DNA from: Acinetobacter guerrae
Lineage (GTDB): Bacteria; Pseudomonadota; Gammaproteobacteria; Pseudomonadales; Moraxellaceae
NCBI RefSeq assembly: GCF_009372255.1
Contig: NZ_LXGN01000001.1
Coordinates: forward strand, 1 to 64,000
Direction of reading: 5' to 3'
Length of the DNA: 64,000 bases
In this document: positions 54,558 to 63,008 of the stretch, one piece after another
Numbering within the stretch: position 1 is the first letter of the stretch
Layout: each line of letters begins with the position of its first letter
Notes under the pieces: model-generated
Told to the model about the DNA's origin: nothing
Databases searched by the model: none
What the model saw: the letters and a program-made list of their open reading frames with translations, nothing else
Position numbers and translations under genes: made by a program

Positions 54558-54769
54558 ATTAGTTCTCATTATAAATAAGTTCTGGAAAAGCACAACTTTT
54601 TTTTGAAATATTCTTATTTTTAGGTTTATTAAATTATTTAATTTTCTTTTCTTCTTATATGGTCATAATTCGTATAAAATTTCAATGAATTTGATATTTT
54701 TATTTTATTCAAGTTATTTGGATGCATTCGTTTTATACTTATGCCCGCTGTAAATTTGAGGGATAAGCA

Positions 54770-55084
54770 ATGCAAACAGAATTTCAAATTGAGGAGATGA
54801 GAAATTCCGCGGATACTGTGGTAATAATTTTAAAGTCTCTGGCTAATACAGACCGCTTACTTATTTTGTGCCATCTTGCACAAGAAGAGCTAAACGTATC
54901 TCAAATTGAAGAAAGAACACAAATTACTCAACCTACTCTTTCACAGCAATTAATGATGTTACGTAAAAGTGAAGTTGTTCATACCCGTCGAGCAGGTAAA
55001 CAAATTTTTTACTCTATTAAAGATCAAAAATTGATTGAAGTTTTAGACACACTTTATCGTCTTTATTGCCCTAATCTCATTTAA
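54770..55084 (+). CDS. ArsR-family regulator with BigR/SqrR-like cysteine pair
   Basis: The 104-residue winged-helix protein has the ArsR helix-turn-helix at about 42-68 (NVSQIEERTQITQPTLSQQL) and the wing GKQIFYSI. Metal-binding motifs of ArsR/SmtB (ELCVC or histidine pairs) are missing. Two cysteines are present, C34 (LILCHL) and C100 (RLYCP), at the positions of the reactive pair in the persulfide sensors BigR and SqrR. No sulfide-quinone reductase or persulfide dioxygenase gene is adjacent; the next gene is a serine/threonine symporter. Sensing of sulfur species is an inference from the two cysteines. GAGGGA precedes the ATG. Confidence 0.75.
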   Translation: MQTEFQIEEMRNSADTVVIILKSLANTDRLLILCHLAQEELNVSQIEERTQITQPTLSQQLMMLRKSEVVHTRRAGKQIFYSIKDQKLIEVLDTLYRLYCPNLI

Positions 55085-55224
55085 CTTTCTATTTTTTATC
55101 AATATTTTCTGATTTATATATATTGTGCTCAGCTGAATTCTTTTAAAAAATACTTAAGCTTCACGGTCATTGTGTATAAAATACTTTTTTTGCTGATTTA
55201 GCTGTATGTTGCTAAGGCTTTTTT

Positions 55225-56421
55225 ATGTTATCGATTTTGTCCCGCTTGAGTCTTGTTACTAAAATATTTATCGCAATTATTTTAGGTTTTTGCGTTGCCC
55301 TACTTTTCCCCAGTTTTACACCCTATTTGAGTTTACTCGGTGAGCTATTTATTAAAGCCTTAAAATCTGTTGCTCCGATTTTAGTCTTTGTGTTGGTGAT
55401 GAGTTCAATTGCCAATTTTAAAGTGGGTCATAATGCAAATCTTAGACCTATTTTAATGTTGTATGTGGTGGGTATGATCTTGGCAGCATTTAGCGCCATT
55501 GTTGCTAGTCAATTTTTTCCAAGTTTTCTCTATTTAAATGTCGATGCCCAAACTGGATTACAACCAGCAGGTAGTCTGACTGAAATTTTAAAAAATCTAT
55601 TACTTAGTTTTGTAGCGAACCCAGTACAGGCAATTGCAGAAGCCAATTTCATTGGAATCTTAGGCTGGGCAGTTGGCTTGGGTGTTGCTTTGCGACACAG
55701 TTCAGAAACCACTAAACAAGTATTAACCGATATCTCCCACGCTATAAATCATATCATTCGTATTGTGATCAGTTTTGCTCCATTGGGTATTTTTGGTCTT
55801 GTTGCAGTCACATTTGCAGATGCAGGTTTAGCTACTTTAAAGAATTATGCTCAATTAATCGCTGTTCTATTAGGAACAATGTTCTTTGTAGCATTGGTCA
55901 TCAACCCAATTTTGGTGGCTATTGTTATTCGCTCAAACCCGTATCCTTTGGTATTGAAGTGCTTAAAAGAAAGTGGAATTACTGCGTTTTTCACCCGAAG
56001 TTCGGCAGCAAATATTCCTGTTAATCTGGATTTGGCTAAACGCTTGGGAGTAAATGAAGCGACGGCAAGTGTTTCTATTCCACTTGGTGCAACGATTAAT
56101 ATGGCGGGTGCAGCCGTGACAATTACGGTATTAACGCTTGCAGCAGTGCATACTTTAGGTATACATGTTGACTTTATGACAATGATTATTTTATCAATTG
56201 TAGCAACAGTCTCGGCATGTGGTGCGTCAGGTGTTGCAGGTGGTTCTTTATTATTGATTCCAGTTGCATGTGGGTTGTTTGGTATTCCTTCAGAAGTCGC
56301 TATGCAAGTCGTTGCTATTGGCATGGTGATCAGTGTTTTACAGGATTCCACAGAAACTGCATTAAATTCATCTACAGATGTCATATTTACAGCAGCGGTT
56401 GATATTGCTTCACGAAAATAG
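55225..56421 (+). CDS. sstT: Serine/threonine:Na+ symporter
   Basis: The 398-residue inner-membrane protein is of the dicarboxylate/amino acid:cation (DAACS) family. Family motifs are visible: [22 protein letters not shown] (serine-rich hairpin), [14 protein letters not shown] (helix 7) and the helix-8 region. The length and sequence fit SstT. It imports serine and threonine with sodium. AAGG precedes the ATG. It follows the arsR-type gene by 140 bases and precedes a DUF1275 gene by 22 bases. Confidence 0.85.
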   Translation: MLSILSRLSLVTKIFIAIILGFCVALLFPSFTPYLSLLGELFIKALKSVAPILVFVLVMSSIANFKVGHNANLRPILMLYVVGMILAAFSAIVASQFFPSFLYLNVDAQTGLQPAGSLTEILKNLLLSFVANPVQAIAEANFIGILGWAVGLGVALRHSSETTKQVLTDISHAINHIIRIVISFAPLGIFGLVAVTFADAGLATLKNYAQLIAVLLGTMFFVALVINPILVAIVIRSNPYPLVLKCLKESGITAFFTRSSAANIPVNLDLAKRLGVNEATASVSIPLGATINMAGAAVTITVLTLAAVHTLGIHVDFMTMIILSIVATVSACGASGVAGGSLLLIPVACGLFGIPSEVAMQVVAIGMVISVLQDSTETALNSSTDVIFTAAVDIASRK

Positions 56422-56443
56422 TTATCGCTAAAGTTGAGGTCTT

Positions 56444-57118
56444 ATGCCTTTTCAAAGTCTTCCAAACTGGGTGCAATTTGCAGCATTTTTACTGGCTATG
56501 AATGCTGGGATGATTAACGTTCTTTCCCTTATAACCGTATTGCATCAATCCATTTCACATATGACGGGAAACGTGAGTATGTTGGCAATGGATCTGGTCG
56601 GCTTTAAATTTGAGAATGTTGTTTATTTAATATTAGTGGTCATTTGCTTTGTAATTGGTTCATTCTATAGTGGTTTCATTTTAGGAAATAGCCAGTTCCA
56701 ATTGGGTCGTCGTTATGGCGTGCCTTTAAGTTTGGTGGCTTTGTTTATTTTTATTTCGTGGTTAGTACTACCCTATTTTCCTCGTTATGGTCTACTCTGG
56801 GCATGTGCAGCCATGGGCATCCAAAATGCTATGGTCAGTCATTACAAAGGTACAATTATTCGTACCACCCATTTATCAGGTGTACTCACCGATATTGGAC
56901 TGGCGCTTGGTTATAAAGCACGTGGCTTACCGCTCGATAAACGCCGTATTACATTGCATTTACTGATCCTGATTGGGTTCTTTTTAGGTGGAGTCATTGC
57001 AGCACTCATCCATCCTCTACTCTCTATTCAGGCGTTCTTGGTTCCTGTTATCTTAAGTTTGATTCTCAGTATTGCCTACTGGATCATTTATCTTCGTCAT
57101 TCATCTTTGCATCAATAA
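56444..57118 (+). CDS. DUF1275 (YoaK) family membrane protein
   Basis: The 224-residue protein has about six hydrophobic helices. NAGMINVLSLITVLHQSISHMTGNVSML and the later IQNAMVSHYKGTIIRTTHLSGVLTDIG are the hallmark segments of DUF1275. The function is unknown. GAGG precedes the ATG. It lies between sstT and a DUF2058 gene in the same orientation. Confidence 0.8.
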   Translation: MPFQSLPNWVQFAAFLLAMNAGMINVLSLITVLHQSISHMTGNVSMLAMDLVGFKFENVVYLILVVICFVIGSFYSGFILGNSQFQLGRRYGVPLSLVALFIFISWLVLPYFPRYGLLWACAAMGIQNAMVSHYKGTIIRTTHLSGVLTDIGLALGYKARGLPLDKRRITLHLLILIGFFLGGVIAALIHPLLSIQAFLVPVILSLILSIAYWIIYLRHSSLHQ

Positions 57119-57131
57119 TTTGGATTTGGTT

Positions 57132-57668
57132 ATGGTTAAAAATGCATTACAGGCTCAACTGCTTAAAGCGGGTTTAGTGGATAACAAAAAAGCGAAAAAG
57201 CTGAATAAACAAACACAACATGAACATCGTATGGGTCAAAACAATGAGGCCGAGTTAAAGGCTAATATTGAAAAAAATAAATTAGAAAAGCTTGAAAAAG
57301 ATCAAGCGCTTAATCAGGAAAAACAGCGTCAGTTAGAGGAAAAAGCCTTAAAAGCAGCCATTATTCAGATGATTTCTCAGCATAAAATTAAAGAATATGA
57401 AGGTGATATCAGCTATCAATTTATTGATGACAATAAAGTCAAGAAAGTCTATATCTCTCAGACGGTTTATAATGCATTAGTATCTGGCAGTTTGGTGATT
57501 GCGAAGGATCAGGAAAGCTATGCCTATTTGCCTAAAGCACTGGCTGATAAGATTAATCTGAAAATGCAAGGTTTTATCTTGGTAAATAATGCTCAAAGCA
57601 ATGAGCAAACCACTGACGAAGAAGATCCATATGCTGCTTATGTTATTCCAGACGATTTAATGTGGTAA
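57132..57668 (+). CDS. DUF2058 (YaiL-like) protein
   Basis: The 178-residue soluble protein starts MVKNALQAQLLKAGLVDNKK, followed by a long charged helix (about 25-85, rich in K, E and Q, coiled-coil-like) and a compact C-terminal domain (KEYEGDISYQFIDDNKVKKV). This layout is typical of DUF2058/YaiL nucleoprotein. ATG 57132 is used; an earlier in-frame start at 57072 lies inside the DUF1275 gene and is unlikely. Function unknown. Confidence 0.75.
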   Translation: MVKNALQAQLLKAGLVDNKKAKKLNKQTQHEHRMGQNNEAELKANIEKNKLEKLEKDQALNQEKQRQLEEKALKAAIIQMISQHKIKEYEGDISYQFIDDNKVKKVYISQTVYNALVSGSLVIAKDQESYAYLPKALADKINLKMQGFILVNNAQSNEQTTDEEDPYAAYVIPDDLMW

Positions 57669-57762
57669 TTTAATTTTAGTTAAATAATTGATTTTATTAT
57701 TGTAAAAAGTCTGCTTTAAATCGTATAAAAAAAGTAGCTTTATACAATGTTATATAGCCAAG

Positions 57763-57807
57763 CCTTTACACTTCATTTAATTATTTATTTGTACAAAGGT
57801 GTAAAGG
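57763..57807 (+). promoter_or_regulatory. 9-bp inverted repeat covering the mscS ribosome binding site
   Basis: CCTTTACAC (57763-57771) and GTGTAAAGG (57799-57807) are perfect inverted copies 27 bases apart. The right copy overlaps the AAAGG sequences before the TTG start at 57809, so folding would hide the ribosome site. Confidence 0.4.
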
Positions 57808-57808
57808 T

Positions 57809-59074
57809 TTGGATTTTTTAAAGCTTTTTCATGATATTGAAAACTGGATTGATCAGTATCCATGGCTTGAGATGTTAACGTCACTTAGTATTCTCATTAT
57901 TTTGGCGATAATCGCCAATTTTATTGCGAAACAAATTGTGGTTCGTGGTATTCGTAAACTCATCAGCAAAATTAAATCTGCAAATCAGTCCATTTTTGCA
58001 CAACACAGTGTGATTCGCCGTATTGCCAATATTGTACCTGCCATAGTAATTATGAATGGCATTACAACAGTTCCGCACTTATCAGAAAAAATCATTATTT
58101 TTGTGCAAATGGCAGCACAAGCCTTTATCTTTTTAACCATTGCGCTTGCCATCAGTGAAATGCTAAATGTGTTCAATTTAGTTTATCAACGCAATCCCAA
58201 CGCTAAAAATAAGCCAATTAAAGGTTATTTACAGTTAGTTAAACTGATGATTTTTATTGTTTGTGCCCTGATGGTTTTGGGTACATTCCTAAAAAAGGAT
58301 GTTTTTACCTTACTGGCTGGTTTTGGTGCGATGGCAACAGTATTGATGCTCGTCTTTCAAAATACTATTCTTTCTCTGGTTGCAAGTGTCCAGATTTCAT
58401 CGTATGACATGGTGCGTATTGGCGACTGGATTTCGATGCCGTCACTCAATGCGGATGGCGATGTCATTGATATGTCATTACATACTGTAACCGTACAAAA
58501 TTTTGATAAAACTTTTACCACCATTCCTACCAATAAACTTGTCACCGACACTTTCATTAACTGGCGTGGTATGAGTCAGGCAGGTGCGCGACGTATTAAA
58601 CGTTCATTATTTATTGACCAAAGTAGTGTTCACTTTATGACGGAAGATGAACAGGAAAAGCTAAAAAATTTCCTATTACTGGATCAATATTTAGATACCA
58701 AGCAATCTGAACTAGAAAATTTTAATGATCAACTAAGCAATCAGACTGTATACAATCAGCGCCGTTTGACTAATTTAGGAACTTTTCGCGCTTATATTGA
58801 GTTTTATTTAAAACAACACTCTGGGATCGCTCAAAATCAGTCGTTAATGGTGCGTCAATTACAACCGACCAGTGATGGTTTGCCACTTGAAATTTATGCA
58901 TTCACAAATACCACTGTATGGACTGCTTATGAAGCGATACAATCAGATATCTTTGATCACCTACTTGCAATTATTCCCGAATTCGGATTAAGAATTTATC
59001 AAGCACCTTCTGGAGCAGATGTGAAATCTTTGTCATCAGGTATAATTGTTGAGAATTTCACTCAGAAAAGCTAA
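57809..59074 (+). CDS. MscS-family mechanosensitive channel (YbdG-like)
   Basis: The 421-residue protein has several N-terminal helices (about 20-160) and an MscS pore/beta domain (about 165-270: LLAGFGAMATVLMLVFQNTILSLVASVQIS, then RIGDWISMPSLNADGDVIDM and TVTVQNFDKTFTTIPTNKL). The insertion after the beta domain and the overall length resemble YbdG, the MscM-type channel of E. coli. It opens on membrane tension to release solutes. The start is TTG at 57809, the only in-frame start candidate near the domain start, with AAAGG about 9 bases upstream; a less likely internal ATG lies 21 codons on. Confidence 0.75.
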   Translation: MDFLKLFHDIENWIDQYPWLEMLTSLSILIILAIIANFIAKQIVVRGIRKLISKIKSANQSIFAQHSVIRRIANIVPAIVIMNGITTVPHLSEKIIIFVQMAAQAFIFLTIALAISEMLNVFNLVYQRNPNAKNKPIKGYLQLVKLMIFIVCALMVLGTFLKKDVFTLLAGFGAMATVLMLVFQNTILSLVASVQISSYDMVRIGDWISMPSLNADGDVIDMSLHTVTVQNFDKTFTTIPTNKLVTDTFINWRGMSQAGARRIKRSLFIDQSSVHFMTEDEQEKLKNFLLLDQYLDTKQSELENFNDQLSNQTVYNQRRLTNLGTFRAYIEFYLKQHSGIAQNQSLMVRQLQPTSDGLPLEIYAFTNTTVWTAYEAIQSDIFDHLLAIIPEFGLRIYQAPSGADVKSLSSGIIVENFTQKS

Positions 59075-59083
59075 GAGAAAATT

Positions 59084-60934
59084 ATGCTGCTGCAATGGTT
59101 CGAAAAACTGGTTAATCCTTATCCCGAAAAAAATTTACACGAACCATTGCCTACCTCTTTTTTTGCATTCGTCTGGCAATCTACCAAAGGCGTACGCCCT
59201 TTTCTCATTTTTTTGATTATTTGTACGGCTGGTGCTGCCAGTTTTGAAGCCTTATTATTTTCGCAAATTGGTCATCTGGTAGATTGGCTTAGTCAAAGTC
59301 AACCCAGCAATTTTCTGCAAAATCACACTCAACACTTAATTATTTTAACGCTAATTTTGTTTGGGAATATTTTATTTATTTGTTTGCAGTCCATCGTAAA
59401 ACATCAAATTTTATTTAGTAGTTTTCCAATGCGTTTGCGTTGGCGTTTTCATAATTTGTTATTACAGCAAGGTCTGGATTTTTTCCATAATGATTTTGCC
59501 GGCCGCTTATCTGCCAAAGTCATGCAAACAGCACTGGCAGTACGTGAGTTTTGGATGATTCTGGGTGACATGCTAGTTTATGTGATTGTTTACTTCATCA
59601 CGATTAGCGCAGTACTTGGTGCAGTTTCACCTATTTTACTCATACCATTGGCTATATGGCTTGGCTTATTTATTTTAAGTGCGTGGTTTTTTATTCCTCG
59701 ACTAAGCAAAATCTCAAAACAGCAAGCAGATGCGCGTGCTGTGATGACAGGACGAGTAACCGATGCTTATACCAATATTCAAACTGTAAAACTGTTTGCA
59801 CATGCAGGTCGTGAAAGTAAATACGCCAAAGAATCCATGATGGAATTCATGGAAACTGTTTTTCGTCAAATGCGTTTAGGTACATTATTTGAAGTCAGTA
59901 CCACTTTACTCAGTGCTGTATTATTTATTGGTGTTATTGGAACTGCTGTTTGGTTATGGCTAAATGGACAGGCAGGTTTAGGCGTTATAGCAGCAACAAC
60001 AGCCATGATTTTAAAACTCAATAGCATGTCCGAATTTATGATGTGGCAAATGTCGATGCTATTTGAAAATGTGGGTACGATTCAAGATGGCATGTATACG
60101 CTTGGTAAACCTGTCAATATTCAAGATAAACCAGATGCAAAACCGCTAAAAGTCACTCACGGACAAATTCAGTTTGAAGATGTTTGTTTTGCTTATAATC
60201 AAAAAAATGTGATTGATCACTTTAATCTCAATATTCGTTCTGGCGAGAAAATAGGGGTAGTTGGGCGCTCAGGTGCTGGTAAATCAACTTTGATACAATT
60301 GCTTTTACATTTTTATAGCCTCAACCAAGGTCGTATTTCGATTGATGGACAAAACATTGAAGATGTAACTCAAGATAGCTTAAGAGCCAATATTGCATTG
60401 GTCACTCAAGATACTTCCCTTTTACATCGTACCGTCGCTGAAAATATTAAATACGGAAAACCTGATGCAACATGGGATGAAATCTATGAAGCAGTCAAAA
60501 AAGCACAGGCTGAAGATTTTATTCCCCAATTGACCGATATGCGCGGGCGTAAAGGATATGAAGCCTATGTGGGCGAGCGCGGTGTTAAACTTTCTGGTGG
60601 TCAACGCCAACGTATTGCCATTGCACGGGTATTTTTAAAAGATGCTCCTATTTTAATTTTAGATGAAGCAACAAGTGCGCTAGATTCTGAAGTTGAAGCG
60701 GCGATTCAATCTAGCCTTGATGCACTAATGCAAGATAAAACCGTAATCGCGATTGCACATCGACTTTCAACGATTGCTCAGATGGATCGTCTGGTTGTTC
60801 TGGATGAAGGTCGCATTGTGGAACAAGGTACGCATGAACAATTGATTGAAAAAGATGGTCTATACGCCCAGTTATGGAAACGTCAAACGGGTGGTTTTTT
60901 AGTTGAACAACATGAAGTTGAGGATAAACAATAA
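59084..60934 (+). CDS. ABC exporter, fused membrane and ATP-binding domains
   Basis: The 616-residue half-transporter has an ABC membrane domain (about 35-330, six helices) and a nucleotide-binding domain with Walker A GRSGAGKST, Q-loop, signature KLSGGQRQR, Walker B ILILDEATSALD and an H-loop (IAHRLST). It would work as a homodimer. The sequence is most like multidrug or lipid exporters of the MsbA-like/YheI group. It lies 9 bases after the channel gene and its stop overlaps the next gene (TAATG). Substrate unknown. Confidence 0.85.
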   Translation: MLLQWFEKLVNPYPEKNLHEPLPTSFFAFVWQSTKGVRPFLIFLIICTAGAASFEALLFSQIGHLVDWLSQSQPSNFLQNHTQHLIILTLILFGNILFICLQSIVKHQILFSSFPMRLRWRFHNLLLQQGLDFFHNDFAGRLSAKVMQTALAVREFWMILGDMLVYVIVYFITISAVLGAVSPILLIPLAIWLGLFILSAWFFIPRLSKISKQQADARAVMTGRVTDAYTNIQTVKLFAHAGRESKYAKESMMEFMETVFRQMRLGTLFEVSTTLLSAVLFIGVIGTAVWLWLNGQAGLGVIAATTAMILKLNSMSEFMMWQMSMLFENVGTIQDGMYTLGKPVNIQDKPDAKPLKVTHGQIQFEDVCFAYNQKNVIDHFNLNIRSGEKIGVVGRSGAGKSTLIQLLLHFYSLNQGRISIDGQNIEDVTQDSLRANIALVTQDTSLLHRTVAENIKYGKPDATWDEIYEAVKKAQAEDFIPQLTDMRGRKGYEAYVGERGVKLSGGQRQRIAIARVFLKDAPILILDEATSALDSEVEAAIQSSLDALMQDKTVIAIAHRLSTIAQMDRLVVLDEGRIVEQGTHEQLIEKDGLYAQLWKRQTGGFLVEQHEVEDKQ

Positions 60935-61374
60935 TGCTGTATCTGGAAGATTTAAACGTTGGGGATCGTTTTATTAGTCGTGAATATGAAATGAGTATCG
61001 ACGAAATTAAACAATTTGCAGGTCAATATGATCCCCAACCTTTTCATCTAGATGAAGAATCTGCAAAAGGAAGTCCGATTTTTCAGGGATTAGCCGCTAG
61101 TGGTTGGCATACTGCGGCTGTCACCATGCGATTATGGACAGAATGCTTTCCTATTCAAGGTGGTTTAATTGGTTCAGAATCAAGTTTACGTTGGCCACGC
61201 CCTACACGTCCTGGTGATAAAATCCATGTTGAAGTTGAAATTACTGCAATTGTACCTTCAAAAACTAAAAATGATCGTGGTATTGTGAGCTATATCACAC
61301 AAGCACTGAATCAGAATGGTGATGTTTTACTTATATCGACGACTAAAATTGTAGTTTTTAGAAAAAATGTATAA
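60934..61374 (+). CDS. MaoC-like dehydratase
   Basis: The 146-residue hotdog protein has the hydratase-2 segment FAGQYDPQPFHLDEESAKGSPI with the catalytic Asp/His pair (D-x4-H), followed by GLAASGWHTAAVTMRLW. It would hydrate (R)-specific enoyl-CoA or a similar substrate. The start codon overlaps the ABC transporter stop (TAATG), so the two are translationally coupled. The reason for that pairing is not clear. Confidence 0.8.
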   Translation: MLYLEDLNVGDRFISREYEMSIDEIKQFAGQYDPQPFHLDEESAKGSPIFQGLAASGWHTAAVTMRLWTECFPIQGGLIGSESSLRWPRPTRPGDKIHVEVEITAIVPSKTKNDRGIVSYITQALNQNGDVLLISTTKIVVFRKNV

Positions 61375-61380
61375 ATGATA

Positions 61381-61432
61381 GGCATGAAATTTTGTCCAAC
61401 AATTTCTATATTTTTATTTTAAATTTCATGCC
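61381..61432 (+). repeat. 12-bp inverted repeat after the MaoC gene
   Basis: GGCATGAAATTT (61381-61392) and AAATTTCATGCC (61421-61432) are perfect inverted copies with a 28-base loop. It lies 48 bases before the AraC start. It may act as a terminator without a T-tract or as an operator. Confidence 0.45.
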
Positions 61433-61479
61433 AAGATGTCACAGTTTACACGAAGCAAATGTTAAGCCACGGATAGCGA

Positions 61480-62505
61480 ATGAAAATTAATTCAGCTCGT
61501 CAAGAACAAGGAATACCAGGGGTTTATGGGTTATTGCTATTAGACGTTGTATCTCGTTGGGGGTACAACGATCAAACTCTATTTGCTCCTTTTCATTTAA
61601 CGAGTGAGCAATTGGCTGACCCTGAATATCGGATTCCCATTCATGTTGCCAATGAGTTGGTTAAACATGCTCTGCGTTTAACAGGTGAAAGCACTTTGGG
61701 CTATCATTTGGGTAACCAGATGCGTATCTCGATTCATGGGTTTATTGGTTATGCCATTATGACCGCCCACGACATTACAGATGCTTTGGCTTTAGCGACC
61801 CGTTTTATTCAATTACGCATGCCATTTTTACAGCTTTACTTCTCTACTTTTGGGCCAAAAGCAACATTACAACTACAGTGTGATTTTGATCTTGAACCTT
61901 TACGAACTGAAATTATTCTGGCATTGACCATTGGCATTATGAGCATGGCTAAAGCGTTGACTGCTAATGAAGAATTAACAGGTGAAGTAGATCTGGATTT
62001 TAAAAAGCCTGAAGGTTTCGATAAATATTTGAATAAAATGAATATCGATATGCGTTTTGATCAACCTCACCTTATATCAAGTTTTGATAAACAATACTTG
62101 GGATTAAAAATGGTGAATGCAGATCCAATTGCGAGTCAAATTGCCATTAATCAATGTGAATCTGAGTTGTCTGCATTAGGTGAACGTCGTCGCTTGGCTA
62201 TGCGTGTTCGTGATATTTTGACTCATTCTGAACAGCATTATTTAAGCATTGAAAGTGTTGCTGAACGTTTACATATGTCCGACCGTACCTTAAAACGTCA
62301 GCTTGCTGCTGAAGGAACTTCTTTTTCAACATTGGTCGATGAAGTTCGTTATCGTCATGCAACCTCTTTACTTTCAAGGACAGATTATAGCCTTGAACAG
62401 ATTGCAGATGAATTGGGTTATTCTGACGTCGCTAATTTTAGTCGTGCTTTTAAACGCTGGAGTGGTCGTAGCCCTAGTAACTGGCGCAAAGACCCTTATT
62501 TATAA
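61480..62505 (+). CDS. AraC-family regulator with arabinose-binding-type N-terminal domain
   Basis: The 341-residue regulator has an N-terminal domain of the PF12625 type (about 20-205, YRIPIHVANELVKHALRLTG) and two helix-turn-helix motifs at the C-terminus (about 245-335: LSIESVAERLHMSDRTLKRQLAAEGTSF and YSLEQIADELGYSDVANFSRAFKRWSG). This form is common among OruR-like regulators of fatty acid and amino acid metabolism. Target unknown; it may control the adjacent maoC or another distant gene. Confidence 0.85.
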   Translation: MKINSARQEQGIPGVYGLLLLDVVSRWGYNDQTLFAPFHLTSEQLADPEYRIPIHVANELVKHALRLTGESTLGYHLGNQMRISIHGFIGYAIMTAHDITDALALATRFIQLRMPFLQLYFSTFGPKATLQLQCDFDLEPLRTEIILALTIGIMSMAKALTANEELTGEVDLDFKKPEGFDKYLNKMNIDMRFDQPHLISSFDKQYLGLKMVNADPIASQIAINQCESELSALGERRRLAMRVRDILTHSEQHYLSIESVAERLHMSDRTLKRQLAAEGTSFSTLVDEVRYRHATSLLSRTDYSLEQIADELGYSDVANFSRAFKRWSGRSPSNWRKDPYL

Positions 62506-62578
62506 GCTTTTATTTTTATTTAAAAACCTGTATAACCACTGTCAAAAATAAATGAACTTTGGATGCCGAGGAGCTGCA

Positions 62579-62953
62579 ATGAATCATCCTTCTGAATTGA
62601 AATATGCAAGTACGCATGAATGGGCAAAAATTGAGGGTGATCTTGTGGTCACTGGGATTAGTGACCATGCACAGGATGCACTTGGCGACTTAGTCTATGT
62701 TGAGGCCCCTGAAGTTGATAGTCGTGTAACCGCAGGTGCTCAAGCAGGTGTGGTCGAATCGGTTAAAACAGCATCCGATATTCATGCTCCTGTTTCAGGA
62801 ACAGTGGTTGAAGTGAACACAGCACTTGAAGATGATCCTGATTTTATTAATGAAGATCCGTATGGTAAAGGCTGGATCTATAAAATTAAGCCAGACAATA
62901 TCGCAGATGTAGATCAATTGCTTTCAAATACTGATTACGAAGCAGGCTTATAA
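62579..62953 (+). CDS. gcvH: Glycine cleavage system H protein
   Basis: The 124-residue lipoyl carrier shuttles the aminomethyl group between GcvP and GcvT. The lipoylated lysine is K63 in [17 protein letters not shown]. The start is ATG 62579 with GAGGAG upstream; an earlier in-frame start at 62552 lacks one. The gene is on its own here: gcvP and gcvT are not in the window. A bidirectional terminator follows. Confidence 0.9.
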   Translation: MNHPSELKYASTHEWAKIEGDLVVTGISDHAQDALGDLVYVEAPEVDSRVTAGAQAGVVESVKTASDIHAPVSGTVVEVNTALEDDPDFINEDPYGKGWIYKIKPDNIADVDQLLSNTDYEAGL

Positions 62954-62973
62954 AAATTTCTGAGCCGTTAAAA

Positions 62974-63005
62974 AAAGCCACTCCCTTTAACAAGAGAGTG
63001 GCTTT
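62974..63005. terminator. Bidirectional terminator between gcvH and DAHP synthase
   Basis: AAAGCCACTC (62974-62983) and GAGTGGCTTT (62996-63005) form a perfect 10-base stem. An A-run before it and T-rich sequence after it fit both directions. Confidence 0.8.
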
Positions 63006-63008
63006 GTA

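Larger units (their letters stand above)
54273..54769. other. 497-base non-coding region with folded elements
   Basis: No protein-coding frame is supported between tetR and arsR. The left part holds two or three mutually exclusive hairpins (54388-54453), and a CATACAG-GT-CTGTATG palindrome lies at 54542-54557. The right part is very AT-rich. A small RNA or leader is possible. Confidence 0.55.

Noticed and set aside
55851-56384. A 177-codon minus-strand frame
   Set aside because: It is antisense to the well-supported sstT gene and has no family resemblance.
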